From assembly GCF_027924405.1 (NCBI RefSeq), contig NZ_AP026978.1:1922001-1986000 (forward strand): a stretch of DNA of 64,000 bases. The letters are read 5' to 3'. The position numbers and the translations under genes were made by a program. The notes under the pieces are model-generated. The model ran no database searches, had not been told where the DNA came from, and saw only the letters and a program-made list of their open reading frames with translations. This DNA comes from Nocardia sputorum. GTDB lineage: Bacteria > Actinomycetota > Actinomycetes > Mycobacteriales > Mycobacteriaceae. This document shows positions 26,426 to 36,546 of the stretch, piece by piece. Numbering within the stretch: the first letter of the stretch is position 1; every line of letters begins with the position of its first letter.

Positions 26426-27610
26426 GTGACGGACACCGCGCTCGCCTTGCTCGAGCTCGGAGCGGTTCTTTTCGTTCTCGGCATGCTGGGTCGTGTCGCG
26501 GGCCGTGTCGGGATGTCACCCATCCCGCTGTACCTGCTCGGCGGTGTCGCCTTCGGCCAGGGCGGTCTCATCGAACTCCGCGCCGCCTACGACTTCGGCC
26601 ATGTGGCCGGTGAGATCGGCGTGGTGCTGCTGCTCTTGCTGCTCGGCTTGGAGTACACGGCGGCGGAGCTGGTCACCGGGTTGCGTCGTTCCTGGCCCGC
26701 CGGTCTGGTGGACATCGTGGTCAACGCGTCGCCGGGCGCGGTGGTGGCGCTGATGCTGGGCTGGGGCGTCTCCGGCGCGATCACGATGGCGGGCGTCACC
26801 TACATCTCGTCCTCGGGCATCGTGGCGAAAGTCCTCGACGATCTCGGCCGCCTGGGCAATCGCGAGACGCCGGTGATCCTGTCCATCCTCGTCTTCGAGG
26901 ATCTGGCGATGGCGGTCTACCTGCCGATCCTCACCACGGTGCTGGCCGGGCTGAGCTGGGTCAGCGGGCTGCGCGCGTTGGCGGTGGCTCTGCTCACCAT
27001 CACGCTGGTCCTCGCGGTGGCGCTGCGCTACGGGCGGTACGTGTCGGCGATCGTGGACAGCGCCGACCGCGAGGTCTTCCTGCTCACGCTGCTCGGCGCG
27101 GCGCTGCTGGTGGCGGGCGCGTCCTCGGCGCTGAGCGTGTCGGCGGCGGTCGGAGCGTTCCTGCTGGGCATCGCGATCTCCGGTTCCACCGCGCACGCGG
27201 CGGCGAAAATGCTCGAGCCGCTGCGCGACCTGTTCGCGGCCATCTTCTTCGTGGCCTTCGGGTTGAACACCGACCTGCGATCGATCCCGCCGGTGCTGGG
27301 CTGGGCGATCCTGCTGGCGGTGATCACCGTGGTGACCAAGGTGGCGACCGGGTGGTGGGCCGCCGCACGCGTGGGCATCCGGCCGCTGGGCCGGGCTCGC
27401 GCCGGTGCGGCCCTGGTCGCGCGCGGCGAATTCTCCATCGTGATCGCGGGACTGGCCGTGAGCGCGGGCGCGATGGACGGTCAGCTCACCGCGCTCGCCT
27501 CGACCTACGTTCTGCTGATGGCGGTGCTCGGCCCGATCGCGGCCCGCGTGGTCGAGCCGGTGGCCGGGGTCCTGCAGAGCCGTGGTCGCCCCGAGCCGCA
27601 GGTCTTCTGA
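26426..27610 (+). CDS. KhtU-like CPA2 cation:proton antiporter
   Basis: This is a 394-residue, largely hydrophobic membrane protein of the CPA2 family with about 12-13 segments. Recognisable parts include LGVLLLLLLLGLEYTAAEL-like helix 3 (GVVLLLLLLGLEYTA), SSSGIVAKVLDDLGRLGN, the helix with ILVFEDLAMAVYLP, and FFVAFGLNTDLRSIP. It lacks a C-terminal RCK domain, which is supplied by the preceding KhtT-like gene. The KhtTU pair exports potassium in exchange for protons at high pH or on cell-volume signals. It ends against the rhomboid gene with no spacer. Confidence 0.9.
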   Translation: MTDTALALLELGAVLFVLGMLGRVAGRVGMSPIPLYLLGGVAFGQGGLIELRAAYDFGHVAGEIGVVLLLLLLGLEYTAAELVTGLRRSWPAGLVDIVVNASPGAVVALMLGWGVSGAITMAGVTYISSSGIVAKVLDDLGRLGNRETPVILSILVFEDLAMAVYLPILTTVLAGLSWVSGLRALAVALLTITLVLAVALRYGRYVSAIVDSADREVFLLTLLGAALLVAGASSALSVSAAVGAFLLGIAISGSTAHAAAKMLEPLRDLFAAIFFVAFGLNTDLRSIPPVLGWAILLAVITVVTKVATGWWAAARVGIRPLGRARAGAALVARGEFSIVIAGLAVSAGAMDGQLTALASTYVLLMAVLGPIAARVVEPVAGVLQSRGRPEPQVF

Positions 27611-28369
27611 TCAGTCCTGCGCGGCCCTGCGTGTCGCGATCCGTTCCAGCCGGTGCCAGAACAGACTGGCGATCGCGCCGACCGCCAGGCCGATGGCGGC
27701 GGCGCACAGATGGCCGTAGTCGGTGAACGTCGGTTCGATCCACAGCGCCGCACCGAGCGCCACGAGGATCGCCCCCGCCCACACCAGTCGCACCCTGCCC
27801 CGGAACCGGAACGCCAGCGCCGCCAGCACGGCCGAGAACCCGTAACTGGTACCGACATCCGCGGCGACGGCCACTCGTAAGGGAATCACGCCGCGGTCGA
27901 TGGCATGGGCGATGCCGGTGACGGTGAGCAGCGTCGCCCCGATATGCCCGGTCGCGAACAGCAGAATCCAGCGCGCCGTGCCCAGCCAGCGCTCCGCATA
28001 GGCCATGACCACCAGGAAACCGGCGATGGTCGTCCAGGGAAACCCGCCTTCGGTCCAGAACGCGGAGGCGACGAGCACCTGAACCGGGTTGTGCCGCATG
28101 TTGTACAGGTTGGTCGACGCCGAGAAGATCAGCCTGCGCTCCACCGAGTCCCCGACCCCGCGCAACGTCCACCACGTGACGAACAGCGTGAACGCGTAGG
28201 CGGTGCTGGCGGGCGCGGCCCCCAGATGTGCCCGGATCGCAGGCAACATCCGGCGCGGCAATCCAGGACGGCACAGCCAGGCCAGGGTGTCACGCAACTC
28301 GGCGCGCAGATCGACGGTCCGCGTCCACGGTGAGCGCGGCACGCGCGAAGTCGAGGTCGAGGCAACCAC
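27611..28369 (-). CDS. Rhomboid-family intramembrane protease
   Basis: This is a membrane protein of about 252 residues with six or seven hydrophobic segments. The catalytic serine motif is visible as DVGTSYGFSAVLAAL (GxSxG), and a later helix contains DYGHLCAAAIG with the catalytic histidine. A conserved HIGATLLT helix precedes them. The family cleaves transmembrane substrates. Annotations of close relatives often read 'rhomboid-like'. The start is uncertain: GTG 28369 gives a short cytoplasmic head, and an ATG at 28474 would add 35 residues of low coding quality. It lies between the antiporter and sigA. Confidence 0.75.
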   Translation of the reverse strand: MVASTSTSRVPRSPWTRTVDLRAELRDTLAWLCRPGLPRRMLPAIRAHLGAAPASTAYAFTLFVTWWTLRGVGDSVERRLIFSASTNLYNMRHNPVQVLVASAFWTEGGFPWTTIAGFLVVMAYAERWLGTARWILLFATGHIGATLLTVTGIAHAIDRGVIPLRVAVAADVGTSYGFSAVLAALAFRFRGRVRLVWAGAILVALGAALWIEPTFTDYGHLCAAAIGLAVGAIASLFWHRLERIATRRAAQD

Positions 28370-28502
28370 TCCGCAAGTCTGCCGTGCCGGGTGCGAGTTC
28401 GCCGTGCCCGCCCCGTGCAGACACGGCCGCTCGTCGGGCCAGGACGCGGCCGGAGTCTTGTTCGACGTCGACACGCGGAGCGGGACAGCTCCCGGAAAAG
28501 CG

Positions 28503-28562
28503 CGACGCCCGCATTCGCCGGCCGCTGGAAATATTCGAGCGGCACGACGAATGCGGGCGTCG
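28503..28562 (-). terminator. nested-hairpin terminator of sigA
   Basis: CGACGCCCGCATTCG (28503-28517) and CGAATGCGGGCGTCG (28548-28562) are perfect 15-bp complements. The 30-base loop contains a second perfect hairpin, GCCGCT (28521-28526) with AGCGGC (28538-28543). It begins 13 bases beyond the sigA stop and is followed on the minus strand by TTTT (plus 28496-28499), so it behaves as a rho-independent terminator. Confidence 0.85.
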
Positions 28563-28574
28563 AGGCGAGGCGAC

Positions 28575-29954
<1,380 letters not shown>

Positions 29955-30147
29955 GTACGCCCTTTCGTGACGGTCTCGTGCGGCGTCACGCCAGAGTGGT
30001 GTTCCGGCGGAGCGATCTGTCGGGTTTCACCGGCGGAGGGCCGGTCGGGGTTTCTCCGGCTCAGCCGGGCACGTTCCATTGTAACGATCTAACCAGGGTA
30101 CCTACGGCACGATGCAGGGAACGGCATCCTCGCGGTACCCGCGCGCC

Positions 30148-30906
30148 TCAGGGGGCGACACCGCCCGCGATCGCCATCGCGGCGCCGACGATGCCCGCGG
30201 TGTTCCGCAGGCGGGCCGGGATCACGGGCGTCCGGTTGGTGAGCAGGGGGATCCACTTCTCGGAGTCCCTGCTGATGCCCCCGCCCGCGACGAACACGAC
30301 CGGGAAGAACAGGTTCTCCAGCGTGGTCAGGACCAGGCTGACCTGTGCGGCCCACTGCTCGTAGCTCAGGCCGTCGCGTTCCTTGATCGAGGCCGCGGCC
30401 CGGTGCTCGCTCTCCATGCCCTGGATCTCCAGGTGGCCGAGCTCTGTGTTGGGCACCAGCGTGCCGTGGTAGAGCAACGCGGAGCCGATGCCGGTGCCGA
30501 AGGTCAGCAGCATGACCAGGCCCGCGAAATTCCGTGCCGCGCCGTAGTGGTCCTCGGCCATGCCCGCGGCGTCCGCGTCGTTGAGCACGGTGACCGGACG
30601 ACCGCCGAGCGCGGCGGAGAACAGCGCTCGCGCGTCGGTGCCGATCCAGGACTTGTCGATGTTCGCCGCGGTGCGCGCCACGCCGCCGATCACCACCGCG
30701 GGCAGGGTGAGCCCGACCGGCCCGGTCCACTTGGCTCGGTCGACCAACTCGGCCACCGCCTCGGCCACGGCGAACGGTGTCGCGGGGTGCGGTGTCGCGA
30801 TCTTGATCCGCTCGTGGACCAACTCGCCGGTGGCCAGATCGACCGTGGCGCCTTTGACGCCGCTGCCGCCGATGTCGATGCCGAATGCGTGCCCCCGAGC
30901 GGACAT
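30148..30906 (-). CDS. ppgK: Polyphosphate glucokinase
   Basis: PPGK phosphorylates glucose to glucose-6-phosphate using inorganic polyphosphate (and ATP in some species). The 252-residue ROK-fold protein has the phosphate-binding GIDIGGSGVKGA near residue 8, the glucose-binding and catalytic VLNDADAAGMAE in the middle, and LLTFGTGIGSALL for the second phosphate loop. ELGHLEIQGME corresponds to the substrate-specificity segment of PPGKs. The start at 30906 was chosen because it places the phosphate loop at the usual distance. As in mycobacteria it stands next to sigA and is divergent from suhB. Confidence 0.94.
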   Translation of the reverse strand: MSARGHAFGIDIGGSGVKGATVDLATGELVHERIKIATPHPATPFAVAEAVAELVDRAKWTGPVGLTLPAVVIGGVARTAANIDKSWIGTDARALFSAALGGRPVTVLNDADAAGMAEDHYGAARNFAGLVMLLTFGTGIGSALLYHGTLVPNTELGHLEIQGMESEHRAAASIKERDGLSYEQWAAQVSLVLTTLENLFFPVVFVAGGGISRDSEKWIPLLTNRTPVIPARLRNTAGIVGAAMAIAGGVAP

Positions 30907-31061
30907 GACTAACCCCTCGTCTCCCTGTGCTGGCCGGTGTGATGACAGCGCTGCACGGGGCCCGGGACGCCACAGCGGGCGTGCGAATGGGATGCCCGAC
31001 GACGGCGCTGTGTCGTGCACGACAAGAGTAATGGGACCACGAGGCTGGGCGTTCGGCGAGG

Positions 31062-32006
31062 ATGTGTGATGCGATGAAGGGCGTGCCGGAAACCTCATCG
31101 CCAGTGTCCGACTACACCCCCGACTCCTTCGTCTCGATCGTCGCGCGCGGCGACGAGGCCGAGTTGCGCCGTGTCGCGGTCGACATCGCCGAGACAGCCG
31201 CCGCCCATGTCCGCTCCCGCCGCCCCGAGGTGTTCGGGCCCGCGGGCGCGCACGTCGAAGGCGCGGTGCAGTCCAAGAGCCACGAGACCGACCCGGTGAC
31301 CATCGTGGACACCGAGACCGAAGAGCTGATCCGCAAGCTGCTCGCCGAACAGCGCCCCGGCGATCCGATCCTCGGCGAGGAGGGCGGCGGCAGCATCGAT
31401 GACGCGAGCGCGGACACCGTCCACTGGGTGGTGGATCCGATCGACGGCACCGTCAACTTCCTCTACGGCATTCCCGGCTATGCCGTGTCGGTCGCCGCGC
31501 TGCGGGGCGGGCGGCCGGTCGCGGGCGCCGTGGTGGATGTCGCGCGGGCGGCGACCTACAGCGCCGGGCTCGGGCTGGGCGCGCTGCGCGTCGACGCCGA
31601 AGGCGCGGTGGAGCACCTGCGCTGCACGCCGGTCGAGTCGCTCGCGATGTCGTTGGTGGCCACCGGGTTCGCCTATGGCAGGCATCGCCGGAGCAGGCAG
31701 GCGGAACTGGTCGCGCAGGTGCTGCCGCACGTGCGCGACATCCGCCGTTTCGGTGCGGCGGCGCTGGATCTGTGCCATGTCGCGGCGGGCCGGGTGGACG
31801 CCTACTACGAGCACGGATTGAACGCCTGGGACTGGGGCGCGGGCGCGCTGATCGCCGCGGAGGCGGGCGCGCGGCTGACGCTTCCGCCCGCGACGGCGCC
31901 GGGCGCCGCCGGCGACCTGGTGGTCGCCGCCGCGCCCGGCATCGCCGGCGAACTGGGCGAGTTGCTGGCCCGGGTCGGGGCTACCGAGCCGATTCCGGAC
32001 CGCTGA
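31062..32006 (+). CDS. suhB: Inositol monophosphatase SuhB
   Basis: This is a Mg2+-dependent inositol-1-phosphatase family protein of about 314 residues. In mycolata it provides myo-inositol for phosphatidylinositol, mannosides and mycothiol. Metal-binding motifs are GEEGGG (the E of the first motif), WVVDPIDGTVNFLYG (DxDGT) and WDWGAGALIAAEAGA (WD near the C-terminus). Two in-frame ATGs, 31062 and 31074, are possible starts; AGGA lies just before the first. It converges with zero spacing on cei. Confidence 0.93.
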   Translation: MCDAMKGVPETSSPVSDYTPDSFVSIVARGDEAELRRVAVDIAETAAAHVRSRRPEVFGPAGAHVEGAVQSKSHETDPVTIVDTETEELIRKLLAEQRPGDPILGEEGGGSIDDASADTVHWVVDPIDGTVNFLYGIPGYAVSVAALRGGRPVAGAVVDVARAATYSAGLGLGALRVDAEGAVEHLRCTPVESLAMSLVATGFAYGRHRRSRQAELVAQVLPHVRDIRRFGAAALDLCHVAAGRVDAYYEHGLNAWDWGAGALIAAEAGARLTLPPATAPGAAGDLVVAAAPGIAGELGELLARVGATEPIPDR

Positions 32007-32690
32007 TCAGCAGTGGGCCTGCCGCGCGGCGTCGAGCAGCTTGATATCGATGGAGGTCGAGTTGCCAGGCGCCGGGTTCTTCAGCGAACGCAGCACCTCC
32101 TCGGCGTCGTTGCTGGGCCGGATGTCGCGGAACAGCGAGCCGAGCACCAGATCGACGGTGTCGTCGCCGCGCTGATCCTCGATCAGCTCGGCGCACGGCG
32201 CGACCAGCTGCACGGAGGCGGCGGCCGGGCGGCCGTTGACGCCGAAGCGGATCTGTCCGGTGCATTCGAGGTCGCCGTTGACGTATACCGAATCGTTGCC
32301 GTATTGCGTTCCGGGTGCGCTCGCGAAGCCGAGGTCGCCTAGCTGGGCGGCAACGTGCGCGGCTTGGCCGCGCTGATTGTTCGCGTTCAGCACGCGCACC
32401 TTGCTCGCCGCCAGCGCGGCGGGTTCCACGTCCTGCAGCCGGCTCGCGCCGACCCGCTGGCCGAGCGGAGTCGCTTGCGGCGCACCGGGATCCGAGGCCG
32501 GGCTCGGTGAGTTGCACGCCATCGCGGTGTGGTCGGTGTCGTGCGTCGTGAGGGCTTTCACCCAGACGATCCCGCAGATCAAAGCGAGAACGCCGAGCAT
32601 GATGAGCCAGGGCTGGGGGCGGCGGCGCACGAACGGACGACCTTGCGAATCCGTCGCGCTGCCTTCGGTGATCAGTGAAACCACCAGCAC
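32007..32690 (-). CDS. cei: Cell envelope integrity protein Cei (LytR_C domain)
   Basis: This is a 227-residue secreted or membrane-anchored protein. A single N-terminal membrane helix (PWLIMLGVLALICGIVWVKAL, about residues 27-47) is followed by a LytR_C domain, with SKVRVLNANNQRGQAAHVAAQLGDLGF as the start of the fold and a later cysteine pair (LECTG, APCAEL). In mycobacteria Cei is required for cell-envelope integrity and virulence. The GTG at 32690 was used; a second GTG at 32684 is nearly equivalent. It is divergent from the DUF4193 gene across a long gap. Confidence 0.9.
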   Translation of the reverse strand: MLVVSLITEGSATDSQGRPFVRRRPQPWLIMLGVLALICGIVWVKALTTHDTDHTAMACNSPSPASDPGAPQATPLGQRVGASRLQDVEPAALAASKVRVLNANNQRGQAAHVAAQLGDLGFASAPGTQYGNDSVYVNGDLECTGQIRFGVNGRPAAASVQLVAPCAELIEDQRGDDTVDLVLGSLFRDIRPSNDAEEVLRSLKNPAPGNSTSIDIKLLDAARQAHC

Positions 32691-33060
32691 ACTCTACGAA
32701 AATGTGGCGGGGACGCGGCGCAAGGTCTCGGTGCGTTCCCCGGACGGTGTCGATTGGCCCTCATTTTCGACTCGTGTGGGTTTTGATTGCGACTTTTGCT
32801 CCGGGGTCCGCTATTGTCTGGCGGCCCAGATCGAATCACCGGTGCGGAAATCAGTGGTCGGTCGCGGGAACAAGAAGGGCATGTCCTGCGTTTACCCAGC
32901 GCTATCGGGAGTGGATCGGCCTGATCCGCCCTGATAGGAGACCGGTGTACGTGTGACGTGCACCACCGGCGGGGCGGTACCGGTCGCGGCGGTTCCGGCA
33001 GGAATCGGGTGTGAGCGGACCGGTCCGGGATATACGGAGTTAGGACGAGGGGAAGACGAC
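32691..33060. other. 370-base gap between cei and DUF4193 gene, long AT-richer leader
   Basis: No convincing gene fills this stretch. A possible sigma-70 promoter is TTGCGA (32787-32792) with TATTGT (32812-32817) at a 19-base spacing. That would leave a leader of about 240 bases before the DUF4193 start. Within it an 18-codon frame (32881-32934, ATG to TGA) is preceded by no clear ribosome-binding site. The stretch 32750-32825 is visibly less GC-rich than its surroundings. Confidence 0.4.
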
Positions 33061-33363
33061 ATGGCAACCGACTATGACGCACCGAGGCGCACCGAATCCG
33101 ACGATGTGTCGGAGGACTCGCTGGAGGAGCTGAAGGCTCGTCGTAACGAGGCACAGTCCGCCGTCGTGGATATCGACGAATCCGATACCGCGGAGTCGTT
33201 CGAGCTTCCCGGCGCCGACCTGTCCGAGGAAGTGCTGACGGTTCGGGTGATCCCGAAGCAGGCCGACGAGTTCACCTGTTCCAGCTGTTTCCTGGTCCAT
33301 CACCGGAGCAGGCTGGCCAGTGACAAGGGTGGCCAGATGATCTGCATGGACTGCGCCGCCTGA
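33061..33363 (+). CDS. DUF4193 family zinc-ribbon protein
   Basis: This is a 100-residue protein orthologous to mycobacterial Rv2699c. The N-terminal 60 residues are acidic and probably helical (EDSLEELKARRNEAQS). The C-terminal end has two CxxC motifs, CSSC and CMDC, 18 residues apart, which should bind one zinc ion. Such proteins often bind RNA polymerase or nucleic acids, but the family has no proven function in general annotation. The ATG at 33061 follows GAGGGGAAG. The gene is strongly conserved in actinobacteria. Confidence 0.93.
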   Translation: MATDYDAPRRTESDDVSEDSLEELKARRNEAQSAVVDIDESDTAESFELPGADLSEEVLTVRVIPKQADEFTCSSCFLVHHRSRLASDKGGQMICMDCAA

Positions 33364-33386
33364 GCTCGACGAGAGCGAGCGAAGTG

Positions 33387-33899
33387 TCAGCCCGCGCTCG
33401 GCAGACCGAGCGCGGCGAGGACCCGTTCGGGCCGCCGCGTACTGACCAGCCAGTACGGCGTCGGATCGTCCGGGTCGTCGAGCACGAGCAAGACCATCGG
33501 CCCGACCCAGGGTCGATGCTGGACATAGGCGGCGGGGTCGAGCTGGCGACCCAGCGCCGCGCTTTTCGCGGTGGGGGCGACGGCCGCCGCGCGGGCAACG
33601 AAATTCACCGGTAGATGTGCGCGATCGGCGCGTAACTCCGGTGTGCCGTTCGCGTCCGGCGCGACTTCGACGCGGTGCCGGCTCAGCCACAGCAGCACCC
33701 AGACCGGCACCGGGAACAACACGACATACGGCAGCCACGCCCGCAGGCCCGGTGCGCCCATGTGGATCTCCGCCGCGAGCAATCCGGTGATGGCGAAGGC
33801 CACCGGCCACCACCACAGCGGCACCCACAGGCGCTCCCGGTAGTGGTGCGCGCGCTGCTTTTTCTCGTCCGTCGTCATGGGATTGGGCTGGTCCGACAC
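33387..33899 (-). CDS. DUF3093 membrane protein
   Basis: This 170-residue protein corresponds to mycobacterial Rv2698. Two adjacent membrane helices (WPVAFAITGLLAAEI and AWLPYVVLFPVPVWVLLWL) are followed by a soluble DUF3093 domain ending in the RRPERVLAALG motif. The start is a GTG at 33899; an ATG at 33878 is an alternative. It is divergent from dut, with 52 bases between them. No function is known. Confidence 0.9.
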   Translation of the reverse strand: MSDQPNPMTTDEKKQRAHHYRERLWVPLWWWPVAFAITGLLAAEIHMGAPGLRAWLPYVVLFPVPVWVLLWLSRHRVEVAPDANGTPELRADRAHLPVNFVARAAAVAPTAKSAALGRQLDPAAYVQHRPWVGPMVLLVLDDPDDPTPYWLVSTRRPERVLAALGLPSAG

Positions 33900-33951
33900 G
33901 AGTCAACACTAAGTCACGAGGGCAAACAGCCTACGCGTAGGCTCGTCCAAC

Positions 33952-34452
33952 GTGAGCGCACTTTCACCCATACCCTTGCTGCGGCTGGACCCCGGCATAC
34001 CCGTGCCCACGCGCGCCCATGCGGGCGACGCGGGCGTGGATCTGTGCACCACGCAAGACGTCATCCTGGAGCCGGGAGAGCGGGTGCTCGTCGGCACCGG
34101 TGTCGCGGTCGCGCTACCGGTCGGCACGGTCGGCCTGATCCATCCGCGCTCGGGTCTGGCGGCCAAGACCGGGCTGTCGGTGGTGAACACCCCCGGCACG
34201 GTGGACGCGGGGTATCGGGGCGAGATCAAGGTGTGCCTGATCAACCACGACCCGCGCACGCCGATCGAGTTGCGACGCGGCGACCGGATCGCGCAACTGC
34301 TGGTGCAGCGAGTGGAGCTGGTGGATTTCCTGGAGGTCGAATCGCTCGACGAGACGACCCGGGGGGTGGGCGGCTACGGCTCCAGCGGCGGTCACGCGAG
34401 CCTGACCGCGCAGACGAACGGGGTGGGCCGGGCGGCCGGCGAGGAGGCATGA
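33952..34452 (+). CDS. dut: dUTP diphosphatase
   Basis: Dut hydrolyses dUTP to dUMP and pyrophosphate, limiting uracil in DNA and feeding thymidylate synthesis. The 166-residue trimeric-type protein has all five motifs. Motif 1 is [10 protein letters not shown], motif 2 is HPRSGLAAK, motif 3 is [13 protein letters not shown] with the catalytic aspartate, motif 4 is [11 protein letters not shown], and motif 5 is near the end in [12 protein letters not shown]. The GTG start and length are typical. It overlaps the DUF3710 gene by four bases (ATGA), forming an operon. Confidence 0.96.
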   Translation: MSALSPIPLLRLDPGIPVPTRAHAGDAGVDLCTTQDVILEPGERVLVGTGVAVALPVGTVGLIHPRSGLAAKTGLSVVNTPGTVDAGYRGEIKVCLINHDPRTPIELRRGDRIAQLLVQRVELVDFLEVESLDETTRGVGGYGSSGGHASLTAQTNGVGRAAGEEA

Positions 34453-35327
34453 CGGGAATGTTCGGAAAGCGAAAGAAGTCGAGCCGGGCCGAGGACGACC
34501 GGTACGACGAGGCGGAGGACTACGGCGACTACGAGCCCGCCTACGAGGACGAGTACGACGACGACTTCTACGATGACGCTCCCACCGACGAGCGCTCGTA
34601 CGAGGGCGTGGATCTGAACGTCGACCGTCCGCACGGCCGGCCCGGCCCGTACGACTACGACGAGGTCGCAGAACTGCTCGACGCGGTGTCCGAGCAGCGG
34701 CTGGACCTGGGGTCGGTGCTGGTGCCGGTACCGCCGGGCGGCCAGCTGCAAGTCGAGATGACGCCGGAGGGCCAGCCGCAAGCGGTGCACCTGGCGACGG
34801 AACACGGCCGGATCACCGTCGCGGCTTATGCCGCGCCCAAGACCTCGGGTCAATGGCGGCTGGTCGCGGCGGATCTGGCCGACTCGCTGCGCAAGGACGG
34901 CGCCAGGGTGTCGGTGGAGAACGGACCGTGGGGCCGGGAGTTGCTGGCCCTGACCGAGGGTGCTGACCTGCGTTTCATCGGCGTGGACGGTTATCGCTGG
35001 ATGGTGCGGCTGGTGGCGGCGGGTCCGTCGGGCGCGGCGAACGACGGCACCCCGCTGGTCAAGGCGGCGCGGGCGGTCCTGAGCGAGACGGTCGTGCGGC
35101 GTGGCGAGGACCCGCTGCCGGTGCGCGAGCCGCTGCCGGTGGTGCTGCCGCAGCAATTGGCCGAGCAGCTGGCCGCGGCCCATCAGCAGCAGGTCGAAGC
35201 CCAGCAGCAGGCGATGGCCGCGCAGGTGGCGGCGCAGACCGGCGCGCAGCCGGTGGTGCCGCGGATGCCGCAGGGTCCGCGCCGCGGCGCGGACGGATCG
35301 GCCATGCAGCAGCTCGGCCTGAACTGA
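34449..35327 (+). CDS. DUF3710 domain-containing protein
   Basis: This 292-residue protein corresponds to mycobacterial Rv2696c. The N-terminal 70 residues are an extremely acidic, tyrosine-rich disordered region ([18 protein letters not shown]). The DUF3710 domain follows (about 85-225), with [12 protein letters not shown] and [27 protein letters not shown]. The C-terminal 60 residues are glutamine- and alanine-rich and probably coiled. It is translationally coupled to dut. The function is unknown. Confidence 0.93.
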   Translation: MTGMFGKRKKSSRAEDDRYDEAEDYGDYEPAYEDEYDDDFYDDAPTDERSYEGVDLNVDRPHGRPGPYDYDEVAELLDAVSEQRLDLGSVLVPVPPGGQLQVEMTPEGQPQAVHLATEHGRITVAAYAAPKTSGQWRLVAADLADSLRKDGARVSVENGPWGRELLALTEGADLRFIGVDGYRWMVRLVAAGPSGAANDGTPLVKAARAVLSETVVRRGEDPLPVREPLPVVLPQQLAEQLAAAHQQQVEAQQQAMAAQVAAQTGAQPVVPRMPQGPRRGADGSAMQQLGLN

Positions 35328-35337
35328 GCCGGGCGAC

Positions 35338-36033
35338 TCACCCGAAGGCGCCGAGCCCCGTGTGTCCGAGGACCGCGGGATCGGCGCCGAGTTCGTCCAG
35401 GGTGATCCGATGCAGCCGCGAGCGCGGGGCCAGCGCCGCCCACTCCTCGGCCACCGCGGGCGGATGCACCGGGTCGTCGACCGCGGCGATCACCGCAAGC
35501 GGCGGCTCGAAGGTGGCCAGCAGCTCGGCGGCGGGCCACTTGTAGTCGGCGGCCTCCTCCAGTGCCCGCGGAAGGTCCGGCCACTGTGCCCGCCACGACT
35601 GGGTCAGCGCGTCCGCCAGCCACCGGGGGCTGCTCGCCCGCATCCGCTCGATCACCGCGGCCAGGCCGTCGGCGCGCAGCTGGGCCGCGGTGGCCGCCGC
35701 GCTCAGCGCGGCGGGGCAGGCGGCGGTGTCGGATCCGGTCCAGGCGGGCAGCGCCGCCACCACTCCGACGACACGATCCGGGTGCTCGGCTGCCCACTCC
35801 AGGGCGATCGCCGCGCCGAGCGAGATACCGGCCACCAGGACCGGGGCCGCGTCCGCCGCCGCCTCCAACGCGGCCAGGCAACTCGCCACCACCTGGCGCG
35901 GGTCCGGTTCCACCGCGACGAAATCCAAGCCGCGTGCGGCGCTGGCGGGCCCGAAGGCGCGCCGCGCGAAGTCGGCGTCGGACCCGGTGCCGGGCAGCGC
36001 CACGACGCGGGCGGGGTGTGGGGAGTCGAACAT
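35338..36033 (-). CDS. Alpha/beta hydrolase
   Basis: This is a 231-residue alpha/beta-hydrolase fold protein, orthologous by position to mycobacterial Rv2695. The oxyanion region is ALPGTGSDADF near residue 15. The nucleophile elbow is VAGISLGAAIAL (G-x-S-x-G), the acid is probably in AVDDPVHPP, and the catalytic histidine is in the C-terminal third. The start at 36033 gives a conserved-looking MFDSPHPARV. It converges on the DUF3710 gene. The substrate is unknown. Confidence 0.85.
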   Translation of the reverse strand: MFDSPHPARVVALPGTGSDADFARRAFGPASAARGLDFVAVEPDPRQVVASCLAALEAAADAAPVLVAGISLGAAIALEWAAEHPDRVVGVVAALPAWTGSDTAACPAALSAAATAAQLRADGLAAVIERMRASSPRWLADALTQSWRAQWPDLPRALEEAADYKWPAAELLATFEPPLAVIAAVDDPVHPPAVAEEWAALAPRSRLHRITLDELGADPAVLGHTGLGAFG

Positions 36034-36165
36034 CGGTCCGAGCGTAGCGGGGGTGGCCCGGCCCATCTACAGTGGCGTTGTACGGCCGCAGCAGGTCGTG
36101 CGGATCGGATCCCTCACGATGGTGTGCGACCCACGCCATCTGCTCTATGCAGGAGAGCGTGCACA

Positions 36166-36543
36166 ATGTCATCCGCAGCCTCAGGGTATTTTCGACGTCT
36201 GGGCCGCAGGCTGACCCAGGACCTCGATCAGCTGGATGCCGAAGAGCTGGCCGAGACCTCCGAGGCCTCGGGCGCGTCGCGCGCGTCGGAGTGTCGGCGC
36301 GGTGACGAGGCCACCATGCTCGGTAGGCTCCGCAGTGTCGAAGCATGTCCGAAGTCCGCGGGCGCCAGCGTCCAGGCCGAGTTCTTCGACGGCACCGACG
36401 CCATCACACTGGTCTGGATCGGGCGCAGGCGCATTCCCGGCATCGAGCCGGGGCGGCGCATTCTCGTCCGTGGCCGGGTCGGCGACCGTGACGGACGCAA
36501 AGTGATCTTCAACCCCTACTACGAATTGCGCGGGAACAGCTGA
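36166..36543 (+). CDS. OB-fold nucleic-acid-binding protein
   Basis: This is a 125-residue protein equivalent to mycobacterial Rv2694c. After a helical N-terminus (SGYFRRLGRRLTQDLDQLDAEEL) comes an OB-fold with strands around MLGRLRSVEACP, VQAEFFDGTDAITLVW and the conserved RRIPGIEPGRRILVRGRVGDRDGR. The ATG at 36166 is preceded by AGGAGAG. The DUF3159 gene starts 3 bases after its stop, so they are co-transcribed. The small OB-fold suggests binding of single-stranded nucleic acid. Confidence 0.9.
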   Translation: MSSAASGYFRRLGRRLTQDLDQLDAEELAETSEASGASRASECRRGDEATMLGRLRSVEACPKSAGASVQAEFFDGTDAITLVWIGRRRIPGIEPGRRILVRGRVGDRDGRKVIFNPYYELRGNS

Positions 36544-36546
36544 CGT

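Noticed and set aside
34441-34452. Frameshift suspicion at the dut/DUF3710 junction
   Set aside because: It is a normal ATGA overlap of two intact genes.
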